DNA from: an uncultured Acidimicrobiales bacterium
GTDB lineage: Bacteria; Actinomycetota; Acidimicrobiia; Acidimicrobiales; SZUA-35
Length of the DNA: 42,103 nt
Assembly: GCA_937958015.1 (NCBI GenBank)
Contig: CALGOA010000005.1
Location: forward strand, 1-42,103
Direction: 5' to 3'
Part shown: in pieces, positions 1 to 8,433 of the stretch
Position numbering within the stretch: position 1 is the first letter of the stretch
How the letters are laid out: every line of letters begins with the position of its first letter
The notes under the pieces: generated by a model
The model's input: the letters and a program-made list of their open reading frames with translations, nothing else
Database searches by the model: none
What the model was told of the DNA's origin: nothing
Position numbers and translations under genes: made by a program

Positions 1-53
1 ATTTTTGGGTAGGCATGAGTCGTCCGCTTAGGGAATCCGGTCCATTTCGCCCA

Positions 54-81
54 CTGAAAGGGTGGGGCTGCGGTGTACCTT
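54..81 (+). promoter_or_regulatory. Promoter of the pyrH operon, leaderless
   Basis: A CTGAAA hexamer at 54-59 and a TACCTT hexamer at 76-81 are 16 bases apart, fitting -35 and -10 boxes. The -10 ends 7 bases before the ATG at 89, so transcription should begin at or next to the start codon. There is no clear Shine-Dalgarno before 89. The first 50 bases of the window show nothing else I can support. Confidence 0.5.
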
Positions 82-88
82 CAACGTC

Positions 89-820
89 ATGTCTGAACAG
101 GCGGAACCCAAGTACAAACGAGTCCTTTTGAAGCTCTCCGGCGAGGCGTTCGCAGGCGAGAAGGGCTTTGGGATCGATGGCGACGTGATGGGTCGAATCG
201 CCGATGACATCGTCGCCGCCCGCAGCGAGCTGGGCGTCGAGGTCGCGGTCGTCGTAGGCGGAGGCAATATCTGGCGGGGCCTGACCGGAGCCGAGCGAGG
301 CATCGACCGCGCCCAGGCCGACTACATGGGCATGCTCGCCACCGTGATGAATGCGCTGGGTCTGCAGGACATCCTTGAACAGAAGGGTGTTCCCACCCGC
401 GTGCAGAGCGCCATCTCGATGCCCCAGGTTGCCGAGACCTACATTCGCCGCAAGGCCATCCGCCACATGGAAAAGGAGCGGGTCGTGATCTTTGCGGCCG
501 GCACCGGCAACCCCTTCTTCACCACCGACACCACCGCTGCGTTGCGGGCGGTTGAGATCGAAGCCGAAGTTCTCCTGAAGGGCACCCACGGGGGAGTGGA
601 TGGCATCTACACCGCTGATCCGAAAGTGGATCCCAACGCCACAAAGATCGACACGCTCACCTACCTCGATGTTCTGAACAAGAACCTCCGGGTGATGGAT
701 TCGACCGCGATCGCGCACTGTCGAGAGAACGACATGCCGATCATTGTTTTCGATCTTCTCGGTGAAGGAAACCTGAGAAGCCTGCTACTGGGGGAGACAG
801 TCGGTACTCTGGTGTCATGA
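89..820 (+). CDS. pyrH: UMP kinase
   Basis: Phosphorylates UMP to UDP with ATP, the cytosolic first step from UMP to UTP and CTP; a bacterial hexameric enzyme of the amino-acid-kinase fold, unrelated to eukaryotic UMP/CMP kinases. The protein has the N-terminal KLSGEAF motif, the GGGNIWRG phosphate loop, and the [13 protein letters not shown] and DGIYTADPK motifs expected of the family. From the ATG at 89 it is 243 residues, close to the usual length. An in-frame GTG at 62 would add nine residues, but the TACCTT box at 76-81 would then lie inside the gene, so I prefer 89. It overlaps frr by ATGA. In many bacteria rpsB-tsf precede pyrH; they would lie left of the window. Confidence 0.95.
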   Translation: MSEQAEPKYKRVLLKLSGEAFAGEKGFGIDGDVMGRIADDIVAARSELGVEVAVVVGGGNIWRGLTGAERGIDRAQADYMGMLATVMNALGLQDILEQKGVPTRVQSAISMPQVAETYIRRKAIRHMEKERVVIFAAGTGNPFFTTDTTAALRAVEIEAEVLLKGTHGGVDGIYTADPKVDPNATKIDTLTYLDVLNKNLRVMDSTAIAHCRENDMPIIVFDLLGEGNLRSLLLGETVGTLVS

Positions 821-1383
821 GCGAGTTGGTGGAGCTGGTCCTGGACGATGCCAAGGACCGTATGGCGAAGGCCGTAGCCCATGCTCGCACCGAATTCTCA
901 GGAGTCAGAACCGGACGCGCCGCCCCGCAGTTGGTCGAGCGACTGTCCGCCGAGGCCTATGGCGTTCGTATGAACGTTCAGGAACTGGCGTCTATCTCGA
1001 TCCCCGAAGCTCGTCAGCTGCTCATTACTCCGCACGACCCGCAGAACATCGAGGCGATCGAGAAGGCAATTCGCAATAGCGATCTTGGCCTGTCGCCCAG
1101 CAATGACGGCCGATCGTTGCGTTTGAACTTTCCGTCCCTCACCGAGGAACGACGCAAAGAGCTGGTGAAGCTCACCAAGTCGATGGCCGAAGACGGACGC
1201 ATCGCAATCAGGAATATTCGTCGTGAGGCCCGTAAGGATCTCGAGAGCGGCGAGAAGGACAAGCAGATCTCTTCGGATGAATTGGAACGGGCTGAAAAGC
1301 AGCTCGACCAGTTGACACAGGCAACCGAAGCCGACATCGACGCAGCTTTGGCCGACAAAGAAGCCGAACTGCTGGAGGTATAA
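817..1383 (+). CDS. frr: Ribosome recycling factor
   Basis: Splits post-termination ribosomes together with EF-G, freeing the subunits for a new round. The 188-residue product is the normal size. It carries the conserved central block ([11 protein letters not shown] near residue 30) and the C-terminal helical stretch with the RNIRREA motif. The start ATG overlaps the pyrH stop as ATGA, so translation is probably coupled. The pyrH-frr order is one of the most conserved in bacteria. cdsA follows after four bases. Confidence 0.96.
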   Translation: MSELVELVLDDAKDRMAKAVAHARTEFSGVRTGRAAPQLVERLSAEAYGVRMNVQELASISIPEARQLLITPHDPQNIEAIEKAIRNSDLGLSPSNDGRSLRLNFPSLTEERRKELVKLTKSMAEDGRIAIRNIRREARKDLESGEKDKQISSDELERAEKQLDQLTQATEADIDAALADKEAELLEV

Positions 1384-1387
1384 CGAC

Positions 1388-2752
1388 ATGGCCGACGAGG
1401 ACAATCCGAGCATCTACGACGTTTTTGGAGATCCGCCCGACGTTGACCCCAATCGGTTCGGACCGGTTCCGGTCGTTCCCGAAGACGGACCGGGCGGCGA
1501 GTCCGGAGGGTCGGCGTTACCACACTGGAGTGCCCCGCCAACCGGTCAGGTGCCCCGTGTTCAAGCAGCCGAGCCCGAGGTCTGGAACGACCTCTCCGGA
1601 CCCCGCTGGCGCGGCGAGAGCTCCGGTTGGGCCGACGACGACCTCGAAGTCGTTTTCGGCGATGAGGGATCTCCGGTTCGTCATGACGACATCCTCAACT
1701 TCGACGACCCTCGACTGAACGCACCGCCACCGCCACGGCCCGACCTCGATCTCGACGATCCCTTCGGTGACAACGTTCGGACCCCGCTGGCCGAACCCGA
1801 CGCAGTGGCCCCCGAGGCCGAAGCGGCGGCCGAACCAAAACGGGCCCGCCGCCAACGCACCGCTCGGGCTGAGCGGACCCAACGCGCCGAAGGTCGCCAA
1901 CGCGCCCCCCGGACCACCGCTACCGACGAGGGTATGGGTCGCAACATGAGCCAGGCGGTTGGTGTCGGCCTCGGCCTCGCCGCCCTCGCCGTCGCCGCGA
2001 TCCTGATCGACGCACGCCTCGGTGCGGTGCTGATCGCTGCTGCGGCCGGCCTCGCTGCGGTCGAGTTCTTCGATGCCGTTCGGCACGGAGATTTCCAACC
2101 CGCAACGATGCTGGGTCTCACCGGTGCCGCCCTCTTCCCCCTTGCCGCCTACTGGCGAGGCGAGCAGGCCTACGCAGTGCTCATGGCGGTCACGCTGATC
2201 TTCGGTGGCCTCTGGTACATCGTCGGCGCAGATCGTGTCCGTCCACTTCCCAATCTGGCCGTCACCCTGCTCGGCATCTTCTGGATCGGTGGCCTCGCCA
2301 GCTTTGGTGCGCTGCTGCTTCGTCTCGGCGACGGTCAGAAGATGCTGCTGGGTGCCATCGCGGTTACCGCCCTGGCCGACATCGCCGCCTTCTTCGGAGG
2401 AAAAGCGTTCAAGTACTCGATCTTCGGCAAGCGCACCTTCAACGAGTGGTCTCCGGGCAAGTCCTGGGAAGGCACCGTGTTCGGGATTCTCGGTGCTGTC
2501 GTCGGTGCCCTGGCCCTCGACGCAGTCTTCAGTGTGAGCACCACCTGGTGGCACCCCGCAGTGTTCGGCTTCGCCATCGGTCTGTTCGCAGTTGCGGGCG
2601 ATCTGTTCGAGAGCATGATCAAGCGCGATCTGAAGCTCAAGGACATGGGTTCACTCCTGCCGGGCCACGGCGGCCTGCTCGACCGGGTCGACGCCATGTT
2701 GTTCGCACTTCCCGCTGCGTACTTCGTCGCCCGAGTGCTCGACTACCTCTAA
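1388..2752 (+). CDS. cdsA: Phosphatidate cytidylyltransferase with long disordered N-terminus
   Basis: Makes CDP-diacylglycerol from CTP and phosphatidate in the membrane, the branch point for phosphatidylglycerol, phosphatidylinositol and cardiolipin. The C-terminal half (from about residue 185) holds several hydrophobic segments and ends with the family signature, SMIKRDLKLKDMGSLLPGHG followed by GLLDR. The first 180 or so residues are hydrophilic: Asp/Pro-rich, then an Arg/Ala-rich stretch (about 145-175) just before the first membrane segment. The product is 454 residues against roughly 270-300 for the enzyme alone. The Arg-rich part could sit against the inner membrane face; that is inference. 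It is in the pyrH-frr operon. Confidence 0.92.
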   Translation: MADEDNPSIYDVFGDPPDVDPNRFGPVPVVPEDGPGGESGGSALPHWSAPPTGQVPRVQAAEPEVWNDLSGPRWRGESSGWADDDLEVVFGDEGSPVRHDDILNFDDPRLNAPPPPRPDLDLDDPFGDNVRTPLAEPDAVAPEAEAAAEPKRARRQRTARAERTQRAEGRQRAPRTTATDEGMGRNMSQAVGVGLGLAALAVAAILIDARLGAVLIAAAAGLAAVEFFDAVRHGDFQPATMLGLTGAALFPLAAYWRGEQAYAVLMAVTLIFGGLWYIVGADRVRPLPNLAVTLLGIFWIGGLASFGALLLRLGDGQKMLLGAIAVTALADIAAFFGGKAFKYSIFGKRTFNEWSPGKSWEGTVFGILGAVVGALALDAVFSVSTTWWHPAVFGFAIGLFAVAGDLFESMIKRDLKLKDMGSLLPGHGGLLDRVDAMLFALPAAYFVARVLDYL

Positions 2753-2779
2753 CACCCTGCCCGAACGACAGGCCAACCC

Positions 2780-3979
2780 ATGACCACGACCGTTGCGGTC
2801 GCCGGTTCCACCGGATCGATCGGGACCCAGACCCTCGAGGTCATCGATACCGACCCCGAGCGTTACCGGGTGTCGGCGTTGACCGCGGGGTCCTCCTGGG
2901 AAGCCGTTGCCGAGCAGGCGCTGCACTACCGACCCGACGTTGTGGTGCTGGCCGACAAGACGAATCACGCTGCGCTTCGGCAGGCGCTGCCGGCCCAGAT
3001 CGCAGTTGCCGTTGGATCCGACGCGCTCGAGTCGGTCGTGGCCGATGCTGATGTCACGGTGAACGGGATCGTCGGCTTCGCAGGGCTTCCCGCCACGCTG
3101 GCCTGCCTCGAGGCGGGGAAACGGCTGGGCTTGGCCAACAAGGAATCGCTGATCGCGGCCGGACCGGTCGTCCAAAAGGCCCGGCGGACACCCGGAGCCG
3201 AGTTGATCCCGGTCGATTCCGAACACGCCGCCATCCACCAGTGCCTCCGTGGCACCTCCGACCCCAGACGGATTACCCGTCTACAGATCACCGCATCGGG
3301 CGGACCATTTCGAGGCCGGACCGCGGACGAACTGGCCTCGGTCACGGTGAAAGAAGCGCTCGCCCACCCCACCTGGGCCATGGGACCGAAGATCACCATC
3401 GACTCCTCCACCCTGATGAACAAGGGGCTCGAGGTGATCGAAGCGATCGAACTCTTCGGCGCGCCGTCTGATCTCGAGACAGAACTGGGGTTCGACGACA
3501 TCGACGTCGTGGTGCATCCTCAATCAATCGTTCATTCGATGGCCACTTTTTCCGATGGTTCTACTATCGCTCAGCTCTCCAACCCCAACATGCGAGGCCC
3601 CATCGGATACGCCCTGGCCTATCCCGACCGTCTGGGCGCGCCGTTCGGCGAGGTCGACTGGGCCCAGCCCATGACACTGACGTTCGAACCGCCGGACCGA
3701 ACCGCCTTTCCCTGCCTGGATCTGGCGTTCGCGGCCGGCCGAATCGGCGGCACCGCACCGGCATGGCTCAGTGCGGCCAACGAGGTTGCGGTCGAAGCGT
3801 TTCTCGACGAGCGGATCAGCTGGTCCGAGATCGCCGTGGTAGTGGAACAGGTGCTGACCCTCCATGATGGTGGAATGGGTGAGACACTTGAAAGTGTTCT
3901 CGAAGGAGACCGTCTCGCCCGGGTACGGGCACACGAGGCGCTGAGCCGCTCCTCCCACCCCCAAGGAACGCAATCGTGA
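2780..3979 (+). CDS. dxr: 1-deoxy-D-xylulose 5-phosphate reductoisomerase
   Basis: Second enzyme of the MEP isoprenoid pathway: converts DXP to 2-C-methyl-D-erythritol 4-phosphate with NADPH and a divalent metal. Visible features are the N-terminal dinucleotide motif GSTGSIGTQTLEV, the LANKESLI block, the VDSEHAAI metal-binding segment and the SGGPFR loop; length 399 is normal. The stop TGA overlaps the GTG start of rseP (GTGA), so coupling is likely. A second pathway gene, ispG, lies just downstream, so MEP genes are clustered here with the site-2 protease as in many Actinobacteria. Confidence 0.96.
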   Translation: MTTTVAVAGSTGSIGTQTLEVIDTDPERYRVSALTAGSSWEAVAEQALHYRPDVVVLADKTNHAALRQALPAQIAVAVGSDALESVVADADVTVNGIVGFAGLPATLACLEAGKRLGLANKESLIAAGPVVQKARRTPGAELIPVDSEHAAIHQCLRGTSDPRRITRLQITASGGPFRGRTADELASVTVKEALAHPTWAMGPKITIDSSTLMNKGLEVIEAIELFGAPSDLETELGFDDIDVVVHPQSIVHSMATFSDGSTIAQLSNPNMRGPIGYALAYPDRLGAPFGEVDWAQPMTLTFEPPDRTAFPCLDLAFAAGRIGGTAPAWLSAANEVAVEAFLDERISWSEIAVVVEQVLTLHDGGMGETLESVLEGDRLARVRAHEALSRSSHPQGTQS

Positions 3980-5301
3980 CCGAATTGGACAACTTCGACA
4001 CCTCCGACAGCATCGCTGACGCACCGCCCCCACCGGCGAGTGAACGCAGCCGCGCTGCCTCGATTGCGCTGGGGGACACAAAACCCAGCGAAGAACCCGG
4101 TACCAACTGGATCGCGCTCGCCGGGTTGATCGCCTTCTTCGGATGGCTTCTCTACGTGGGGTGGATCTACTTCGCGATTGCGCTCGGCGTGATCTTCATG
4201 ATCTTCCTGCACGAACTCGGTCATTTCATGACCGCCAAGTGGACAGGGATGAAGCCGACCGACTTCTTCATCGGGTTCGGTCCCACGATCATTTCATGGC
4301 GTCGTGGCGAGGTCACCTACGGGATCAAGGCCATCCCGGCCGGCGCCTTCGTTCGGATCATCGGTATGAACAACCTCGACCCGGTCGCACCGGAAGAGGA
4401 ACACCGCGCCTACATGAACAAGAGTTATCCCCGGCGAATGCTGGTGATCACTGCGGGCTCGATGATGCACTTCGCGCAGGCGCTCATCCTGTTCGTCCTC
4501 CTCAGCAGCGTGATCGGCATCGGATTCCTGCACCCCGACTACGACAGCAGCGGCTGGGTAGTGGAAGAGGTTGCCCGACCCGACGACGGTTCCTCAACCA
4601 CCGGCGACGAACTGGGTTTGATCCCCGGCGACCGGATCACCTCCGTCGACGGGGACGAGACCGCCCAGTGGTTCGATCTTCTCGATGCCGTACGGACCCG
4701 AGCCGGTGAAACCGTCGAGTTTGAGATCGTTCGTGATGGTGAGGTACTGGTTCAGACGGCCACCATCGGCACCGCGGGCGAAGGTGAAAACGCGGTAGGA
4801 CGGATCGGCGTCGCCGCCGACTTCAGCGGCGTCCCCGAGATTCAACGACCTGGTGTCGTCGCCGGTGTCGAAGAGTTCGGCCAGTCGATGTGGGGCACAC
4901 TCGCTGCGATCCCTCGATTCCTCTCGCCCAGCACGTTGTTCGGATTGGTCACCAGCGCGGTCAGTTCCGACAGCGCAGCCGAACAGGATGCCGAACGGCC
5001 GGTGTCGGTCGTGGGCGCCGTCGGTGTGGCCGGTAGGACCGCAGATACCGACTGGACGTTCCCGATCTACCTGCTGGCTCTGATCAACTGCTTCGTCGGT
5101 ATCTTCAACCTGCTGCCCCTCCTGCCCCTCGATGGCGGGCACGCCGCAATCGCCACCTACGAACGGCTCCGGTCCTTCGGTGGGAAACGCCATCAGGTCG
5201 ACGTCGCCAAGCTGCTGCCCATCACCTATGGGGTGGTCGGCATCCTTGCCGTGCTGGGCCTCACCACGATTTGGCTCGACGTCATCCTGCTGTCGTCCTG
5301 A
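3976..5301 (+). CDS. rseP: M50 site-2 zinc metalloprotease (RseP/Rip1 family)
   Basis: Intramembrane protease that cleaves membrane-anchored regulators such as anti-sigma factors and remnant signal peptides. The zinc motif HELGH is at residues 79-83, inside a hydrophobic segment that starts near residue 40. A PDZ-like region is in the middle (GLIPGDRITSVDG). The third metal ligand is the Asp of PLLPLDGGH at residue 386, followed by a last membrane segment. The first 38 residues are hydrophilic and not typical of the enterobacterial protein. The GTG start overlaps dxr. The target is unknown because no anti-sigma factor is encoded nearby. Confidence 0.92.
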   Translation: MTELDNFDTSDSIADAPPPPASERSRAASIALGDTKPSEEPGTNWIALAGLIAFFGWLLYVGWIYFAIALGVIFMIFLHELGHFMTAKWTGMKPTDFFIGFGPTIISWRRGEVTYGIKAIPAGAFVRIIGMNNLDPVAPEEEHRAYMNKSYPRRMLVITAGSMMHFAQALILFVLLSSVIGIGFLHPDYDSSGWVVEEVARPDDGSSTTGDELGLIPGDRITSVDGDETAQWFDLLDAVRTRAGETVEFEIVRDGEVLVQTATIGTAGEGENAVGRIGVAADFSGVPEIQRPGVVAGVEEFGQSMWGTLAAIPRFLSPSTLFGLVTSAVSSDSAAEQDAERPVSVVGAVGVAGRTADTDWTFPIYLLALINCFVGIFNLLPLLPLDGGHAAIATYERLRSFGGKRHQVDVAKLLPITYGVVGILAVLGLTTIWLDVILLSS

Positions 5302-5374
5302 GCAACCCCTCGCCTGAGGCTGCCGGTGACCGGTGGCCCATGGCTTGGACCACGCTCGGACTGCAGTGCTTTCG

Positions 5375-5380
5375 TACACT
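5375..5380 (+). promoter_or_regulatory. -10 box of ispG, leaderless
   Basis: TACACT is followed by six bases and then the ATG at 5387, placing transcription start on the start codon. No Shine-Dalgarno is visible. A TTGGAC at 5345 is 24 bases from the -10, too far for a standard -35. Confidence 0.5.
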
Positions 5381-5386
5381 GATCCC

Positions 5387-6622
5387 ATGGACGCCGGCGC
5401 CGTAACCTTCCCCCGCAAGAAGACCCGCCAGATCATGGTGGGCAACGTGCCGGTCGGTGGCGACGCTCCGATCACGGTCCAGTCGATGACCATCACCAAG
5501 ACTGCGGATCATGAGGCGACACTTCAGCAGATCTACGCTCTGGCGGCCGCAGGTGCCGACATCGTTCGTTGCACCTGCAATGAACCCGCCGCAGCCGAAG
5601 GACTGGCCCGCATCGTGCCACGGAGCCCGGTGCCTATCGTGGCCGACATTCACCACCAGTACCGCCGGGCTCTCGAGGCGCTGGAGGCCGGGGTGCACTG
5701 CCTGCGCCTCAACCCGGGCAACATTCGTAAACCCGAACACATCAAAGCGGTGGCCGCCGAAGCGAAGGATCGCAACGTTCCGATCCGCATCGGGGTAAAC
5801 GGCGGCAGCCTGCATCCCGATCTGTACAAGAAGTACGGCGACCGGGTGACGCCCGAGGCCATGGTCGAATCGGCCCTGCAGGAGATCGCCTACTTCGAAG
5901 AGGTCGACTTCGACCTGATCAAGATCAGCGTGAAGGCGTCGAACGTTCCTCTGATGATCGAGGCCTACCGGCAACTCTCCGAGCAGGTGGACTATCCGCT
6001 CCACCTGGGTGTCACCGAAGCGGGCCCGCCGCCCGGAGGCATCGTGAAGGCCACGGCGGGCATCGCCACCCTCCTCGCCGAGGGGATCGGCGACACGATT
6101 CGTTATTCGCTCACGTCGGATCCGGTCGACGAGGCCCGACTCGGACGTCAGTTGCTCGAGAATTTCGGACTGCGGGATCGCAAAAACGTCGATCTGATCG
6201 CGTGCCCCAGCTGTGGCCGGGCCGAGATCGATGTGTTCAAGGTGGCCCAGGACGCCCAGGACGCGTTTGCCGACAAGAAACTCCCGCTACAGGTCGCAGT
6301 GATGGGGTGTGTGGTGAACGGCCCGGGTGAAGCGCGGGACGCCGACATTGGCATCGCGGCCGGGAACAAGCGCGGTCACCTGTTCGTCAAGGGCACCAAC
6401 GTGGCCGTTGTGCCCGAGGCCGAGATGGTCCCCACACTGGTCGAGTGGGCCGAGTTCATCAATGAACACGGAATCGACGCCGCAATGAAACGGGCCGAGG
6501 AGAGTGCCCCCGCGGCCCGTCGAGCCGCCGAAGAGGACCGGAACCGCAATCTGAACGAGTTGGGCGAAGACGTCAACGACTCCGAACAGAAGGTGGAACT
6601 GATGCGCAAACAGCGCGACTGA
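5387..6622 (+). CDS. ispG: 4-hydroxy-3-methylbut-2-en-1-yl diphosphate synthase
   Basis: Iron-sulfur enzyme of the MEP pathway that reduces the cyclic diphosphate MEcPP to HMBPP. The 4Fe-4S ligands are visible: ACPSCGRAEID and MGCVVNGPGEA with their cysteines and glutamate. The N-terminal TIM-barrel part has VGNVPVGG and the DIHHQYRRALEA block. I start at the ATG at 5387 (411 residues) because it follows a TACACT box by six bases; the frame is open further upstream to 5333 but those residues are not conserved in the family. A hydrophilic tail of about 25 residues extends beyond the usual end. Gene order after dxr-rseP is typical of Actinobacteria. Confidence 0.95.
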   Translation: MDAGAVTFPRKKTRQIMVGNVPVGGDAPITVQSMTITKTADHEATLQQIYALAAAGADIVRCTCNEPAAAEGLARIVPRSPVPIVADIHHQYRRALEALEAGVHCLRLNPGNIRKPEHIKAVAAEAKDRNVPIRIGVNGGSLHPDLYKKYGDRVTPEAMVESALQEIAYFEEVDFDLIKISVKASNVPLMIEAYRQLSEQVDYPLHLGVTEAGPPPGGIVKATAGIATLLAEGIGDTIRYSLTSDPVDEARLGRQLLENFGLRDRKNVDLIACPSCGRAEIDVFKVAQDAQDAFADKKLPLQVAVMGCVVNGPGEARDADIGIAAGNKRGHLFVKGTNVAVVPEAEMVPTLVEWAEFINEHGIDAAMKRAEESAPAARRAAEEDRNRNLNELGEDVNDSEQKVELMRKQRD

Positions 6623-6625
6623 CGC

Positions 6626-6720
6626 GGCGGGATCCAGCTTCATTTTTCCAATTGGCGGGATTCCGCTTCAGATCTGAACCTCGATCCCGCCGATTGGACC
6701 GAATGGTGCTGTATCCCGCC
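6626..6720. terminator. Nested hairpin between convergent ispG and lipoprotein gene
   Basis: GGCGGGAT occurs at 6626-6633 and 6654-6661, and its complement ATCCCGCC at 6684-6691 and 6713-6720, so both an inner and an outer stem can form. The inner loop also holds the palindrome TTCAGATCTGAA (6667-6678). It lies between two converging genes, which suggests a bidirectional terminator. The only T run (TTTTT, 6643-6647) is inside the structure. Confidence 0.5.
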
Positions 6721-6725
6721 GGGGT

Positions 6726-7292
6726 TTAGGTTTCGAGCTCGAGGGTTTCCGCGAGATCCGGTCCGGTCTGACCCAACGATGCGATGATGACCTCGTTGAG
6801 ACGACGGCCGTAGGTGGTGCGCAACGGTTGGTACAACAGCCGATTCGAGCAATCGCCCGGGAAGAACACCCGACGGTCCGGGGTCACAACCACCGCGTAC
6901 CAGACCGACCCTCCCTCGGAACTTTCGGGTCCCCGCGCCAGCCACACCTCGCCGTCATTGGCCAGACCCCAGTCGATACCCGGCCAGTACGACGGGTGAA
7001 CCAGATATTCCGCAGTTCCGCCCGAAACGTCGAGGATCTTGGCCCGTCCCGACTCCTCGTCGTTCGAATCGCGCTGAACGATCTGAGCGACGTTGGTCCA
7101 TGCGGTAGCCGCGGCCAAGTGTTCCTGGGAGGGCGCCATGTCATCGACACCGCTGAGGCAGCTGCCGAACTCCAAACTCAGTTCCTGCCCGGTCGCATCA
7201 GCGGCCAGATCGGTGGTGCCCGACCCGCCGCACGCTCCGGCGATGAGGGCAAACGCCAACACGGCCAGAGCCGCACCGGGACGATCGAGCAT
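6726..7292 (-). CDS. Putative lipoprotein of unknown function
   Basis: I do not recognise the family. The 188-residue product starts with a signal peptide of the lipoprotein type: hydrophobic AALAVLAFALIAGAC, with the Cys at about residue 21 as the lipidation site, followed by a flexible Gly/Ser/Thr stretch. The mature part has three further cysteines and a Trp/Tyr-rich middle (YWPGIDWGLANDG), suggesting a folded extracytoplasmic domain. It begins eight bases after the coiled-coil gene upstream, so the two form a small operon. It converges on ispG. Confidence 0.7.
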   Translation of the reverse strand: MLDRPGAALAVLAFALIAGACGGSGTTDLAADATGQELSLEFGSCLSGVDDMAPSQEHLAAATAWTNVAQIVQRDSNDEESGRAKILDVSGGTAEYLVHPSYWPGIDWGLANDGEVWLARGPESSEGGSVWYAVVVTPDRRVFFPGDCSNRLLYQPLRTTYGRRLNEVIIASLGQTGPDLAETLELET

Positions 7293-7300
7293 GCGTCGAC

Positions 7301-7654
7301 TCAGGCGCCGGTGGGGGGAATGGGATCCTCGGGCACGATCTCGGCATCGACGATGTCGTTCGCCTTGTCCGCTGCCGCGTCGGATGCCACCTCGGCCGAC
7401 TCTCCCAGTTGCCCGAGTTCGTCGACCGCGTCGACGTGGGCCTGGGTCCCTTCGATCTTGTCTCGAATGGCAGCGAAGGGGTCATCCTCGATTTGGCTTT
7501 GAATGCTTTCCAAGCGTTGCTCAGGTGTTGCGGAAAGATCGGCCTCGCGGCGATCCATCTCACGCTCCAGCTTTGATTGTGCGTTCGATACCGACGATTT
7601 CACCTCGGCCGCTTCACTGGAGAACCACTTCTTCAAAGAATCGAAAAAACCCAC
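7301..7654 (-). CDS. Small charged helical protein, unknown function
   Basis: About 117 residues, unrecognised beyond its composition. It opens with an amphipathic helix (GFFDSLKKWFSSEAAE) and continues as a highly charged, Lys/Glu-rich helical segment that may form a coiled coil, ending in an acidic, Pro-containing tail. I choose the GTG at 7654 over the one at 7660 because a TAGAAT box at 7662-7667 lies seven bases upstream of it. It is the first gene of a two-gene unit with the lipoprotein and is divergent from rimP. No membrane segment or signal peptide is visible. Confidence 0.6.
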   Translation of the reverse strand: MGFFDSLKKWFSSEAAEVKSSVSNAQSKLEREMDRREADLSATPEQRLESIQSQIEDDPFAAIRDKIEGTQAHVDAVDELGQLGESAEVASDAAADKANDIVDAEIVPEDPIPPTGA

Positions 7655-7661
7655 GCGCACG

Positions 7662-7667
7662 ATTCTA
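7662..7667 (-). promoter_or_regulatory. -10 box for the reverse two-gene unit
   Basis: On the reverse strand TAGAAT is followed by seven bases and the GTG at 7654, the same geometry as at other starts in the window, implying a leaderless message. Confidence 0.45.
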
Positions 7668-7721
7668 GTCGCTGTACTCCCATGGGTTCTCGGCTGGTGA
7701 TTGGACCGAATCGGCGGGGGC

Positions 7722-7750
7722 GAGAAACCGGCCCGCAGAGGCGATATAGT
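7722..7750 (+). promoter_or_regulatory. Promoter of the rimP-nusA-infB operon
   Basis: TATAGT at 7745-7750 is a good -10 box; GAGAAA at 7722-7727, 17 bases upstream, is a possible weak -35. Predicted transcription start is near 7757, giving a leader of about 115 bases before rimP. This contrasts with the leaderless genes around it. Confidence 0.5.
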
Positions 7751-7766
7751 CCCTACACGTCTTCAG

Positions 7767-7800
7767 GCGTGGGCTTTGGCCCACGCTTGTGTTGTTTCTC
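7767..7800 (+). terminator. Attenuator-like hairpin in the rimP-nusA leader
   Basis: A perfect 8-bp stem (GCGTGGGC 7767-7774 with GCCCACGC 7779-7786) closes a TTTG loop and is followed by a T-rich stretch (7787-7800). It begins about ten bases after the predicted transcription start. The upstream gene is divergent, so this cannot be its terminator; it belongs to the rimP transcript and looks like an intrinsic attenuator. Confidence 0.5.
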
Positions 7801-7870
7801 AGGACAAGTTTCTGGGACACAGGACCGAACAGCAAGCACACACCATCCGAACCGGAACAGGAGGGCCAGA

Positions 7871-8425
7871 ATGTCAACATCAGCGCTGGAAGATCGTTTG
7901 ACCGCTCTCCTCACGGTCCCGATCACCAAACTGGGTGTCGAGTTGTACGACATCGAATTCACCGGTGGGACACTCCGCGTTCTGGTGGACACCGAACACG
8001 ACCCCAAGACCGGGGGAGTGGACACCACCACCCTGGCCAAGGTCAACAGGGCGATCGGGCCGATTCTGGAAGAGGAAGATCCGATTCCAGGTCGATACAC
8101 GCTCGAGGTGTCGAGCCCTGGCGTTGAACGTCGGCTGGTTCGGCCCGAACACTACGTCCGCGCCATCGGAGAGGATCTGGTGGTCAAGCTGATCTCGGGT
8201 TCTCACGAATTTCGGCGAGCCAAGGGATCGCTCGTGGCAGCCGACGACGGCGGATTCGAGGTAACCGTCACCGAACTCGACGGCGTCGACCAGGCCGAAC
8301 CGATCCGGGAACGGTTCCTGTACGCCGACGTCGATCGCACCAAGACCGTCTTCAATTGGGGTCCGACGCCCAAGCCGCACTCCACTCCTCGCAAGAAGAA
8401 GTCCAAGAACACGAAGAAGAAATAG
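7871..8425 (+). CDS. rimP: Ribosome maturation factor RimP
   Basis: Assists maturation of the 30S subunit. The 184-residue protein has the RimP N-terminal block (LYDIEFTGGTLRVLVD) and the SPGVERRLVRPEHY motif, then a C-terminal SH3-like part and a Lys-rich tail. The start ATG at 7871 has a strong Shine-Dalgarno, AGGAGGG at 7859-7865; the frame is open upstream to 7577 but that part is not RimP-like. It is the first gene of the classic rimP-nusA-infB operon. The basic tail (KKKSKNTKKK) is longer than usual and may help RNA binding. Confidence 0.93.
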   Translation: MSTSALEDRLTALLTVPITKLGVELYDIEFTGGTLRVLVDTEHDPKTGGVDTTTLAKVNRAIGPILEEEDPIPGRYTLEVSSPGVERRLVRPEHYVRAIGEDLVVKLISGSHEFRRAKGSLVAADDGGFEVTVTELDGVDQAEPIRERFLYADVDRTKTVFNWGPTPKPHSTPRKKKSKNTKKK

Positions 8426-8433
8426 GACCAATC

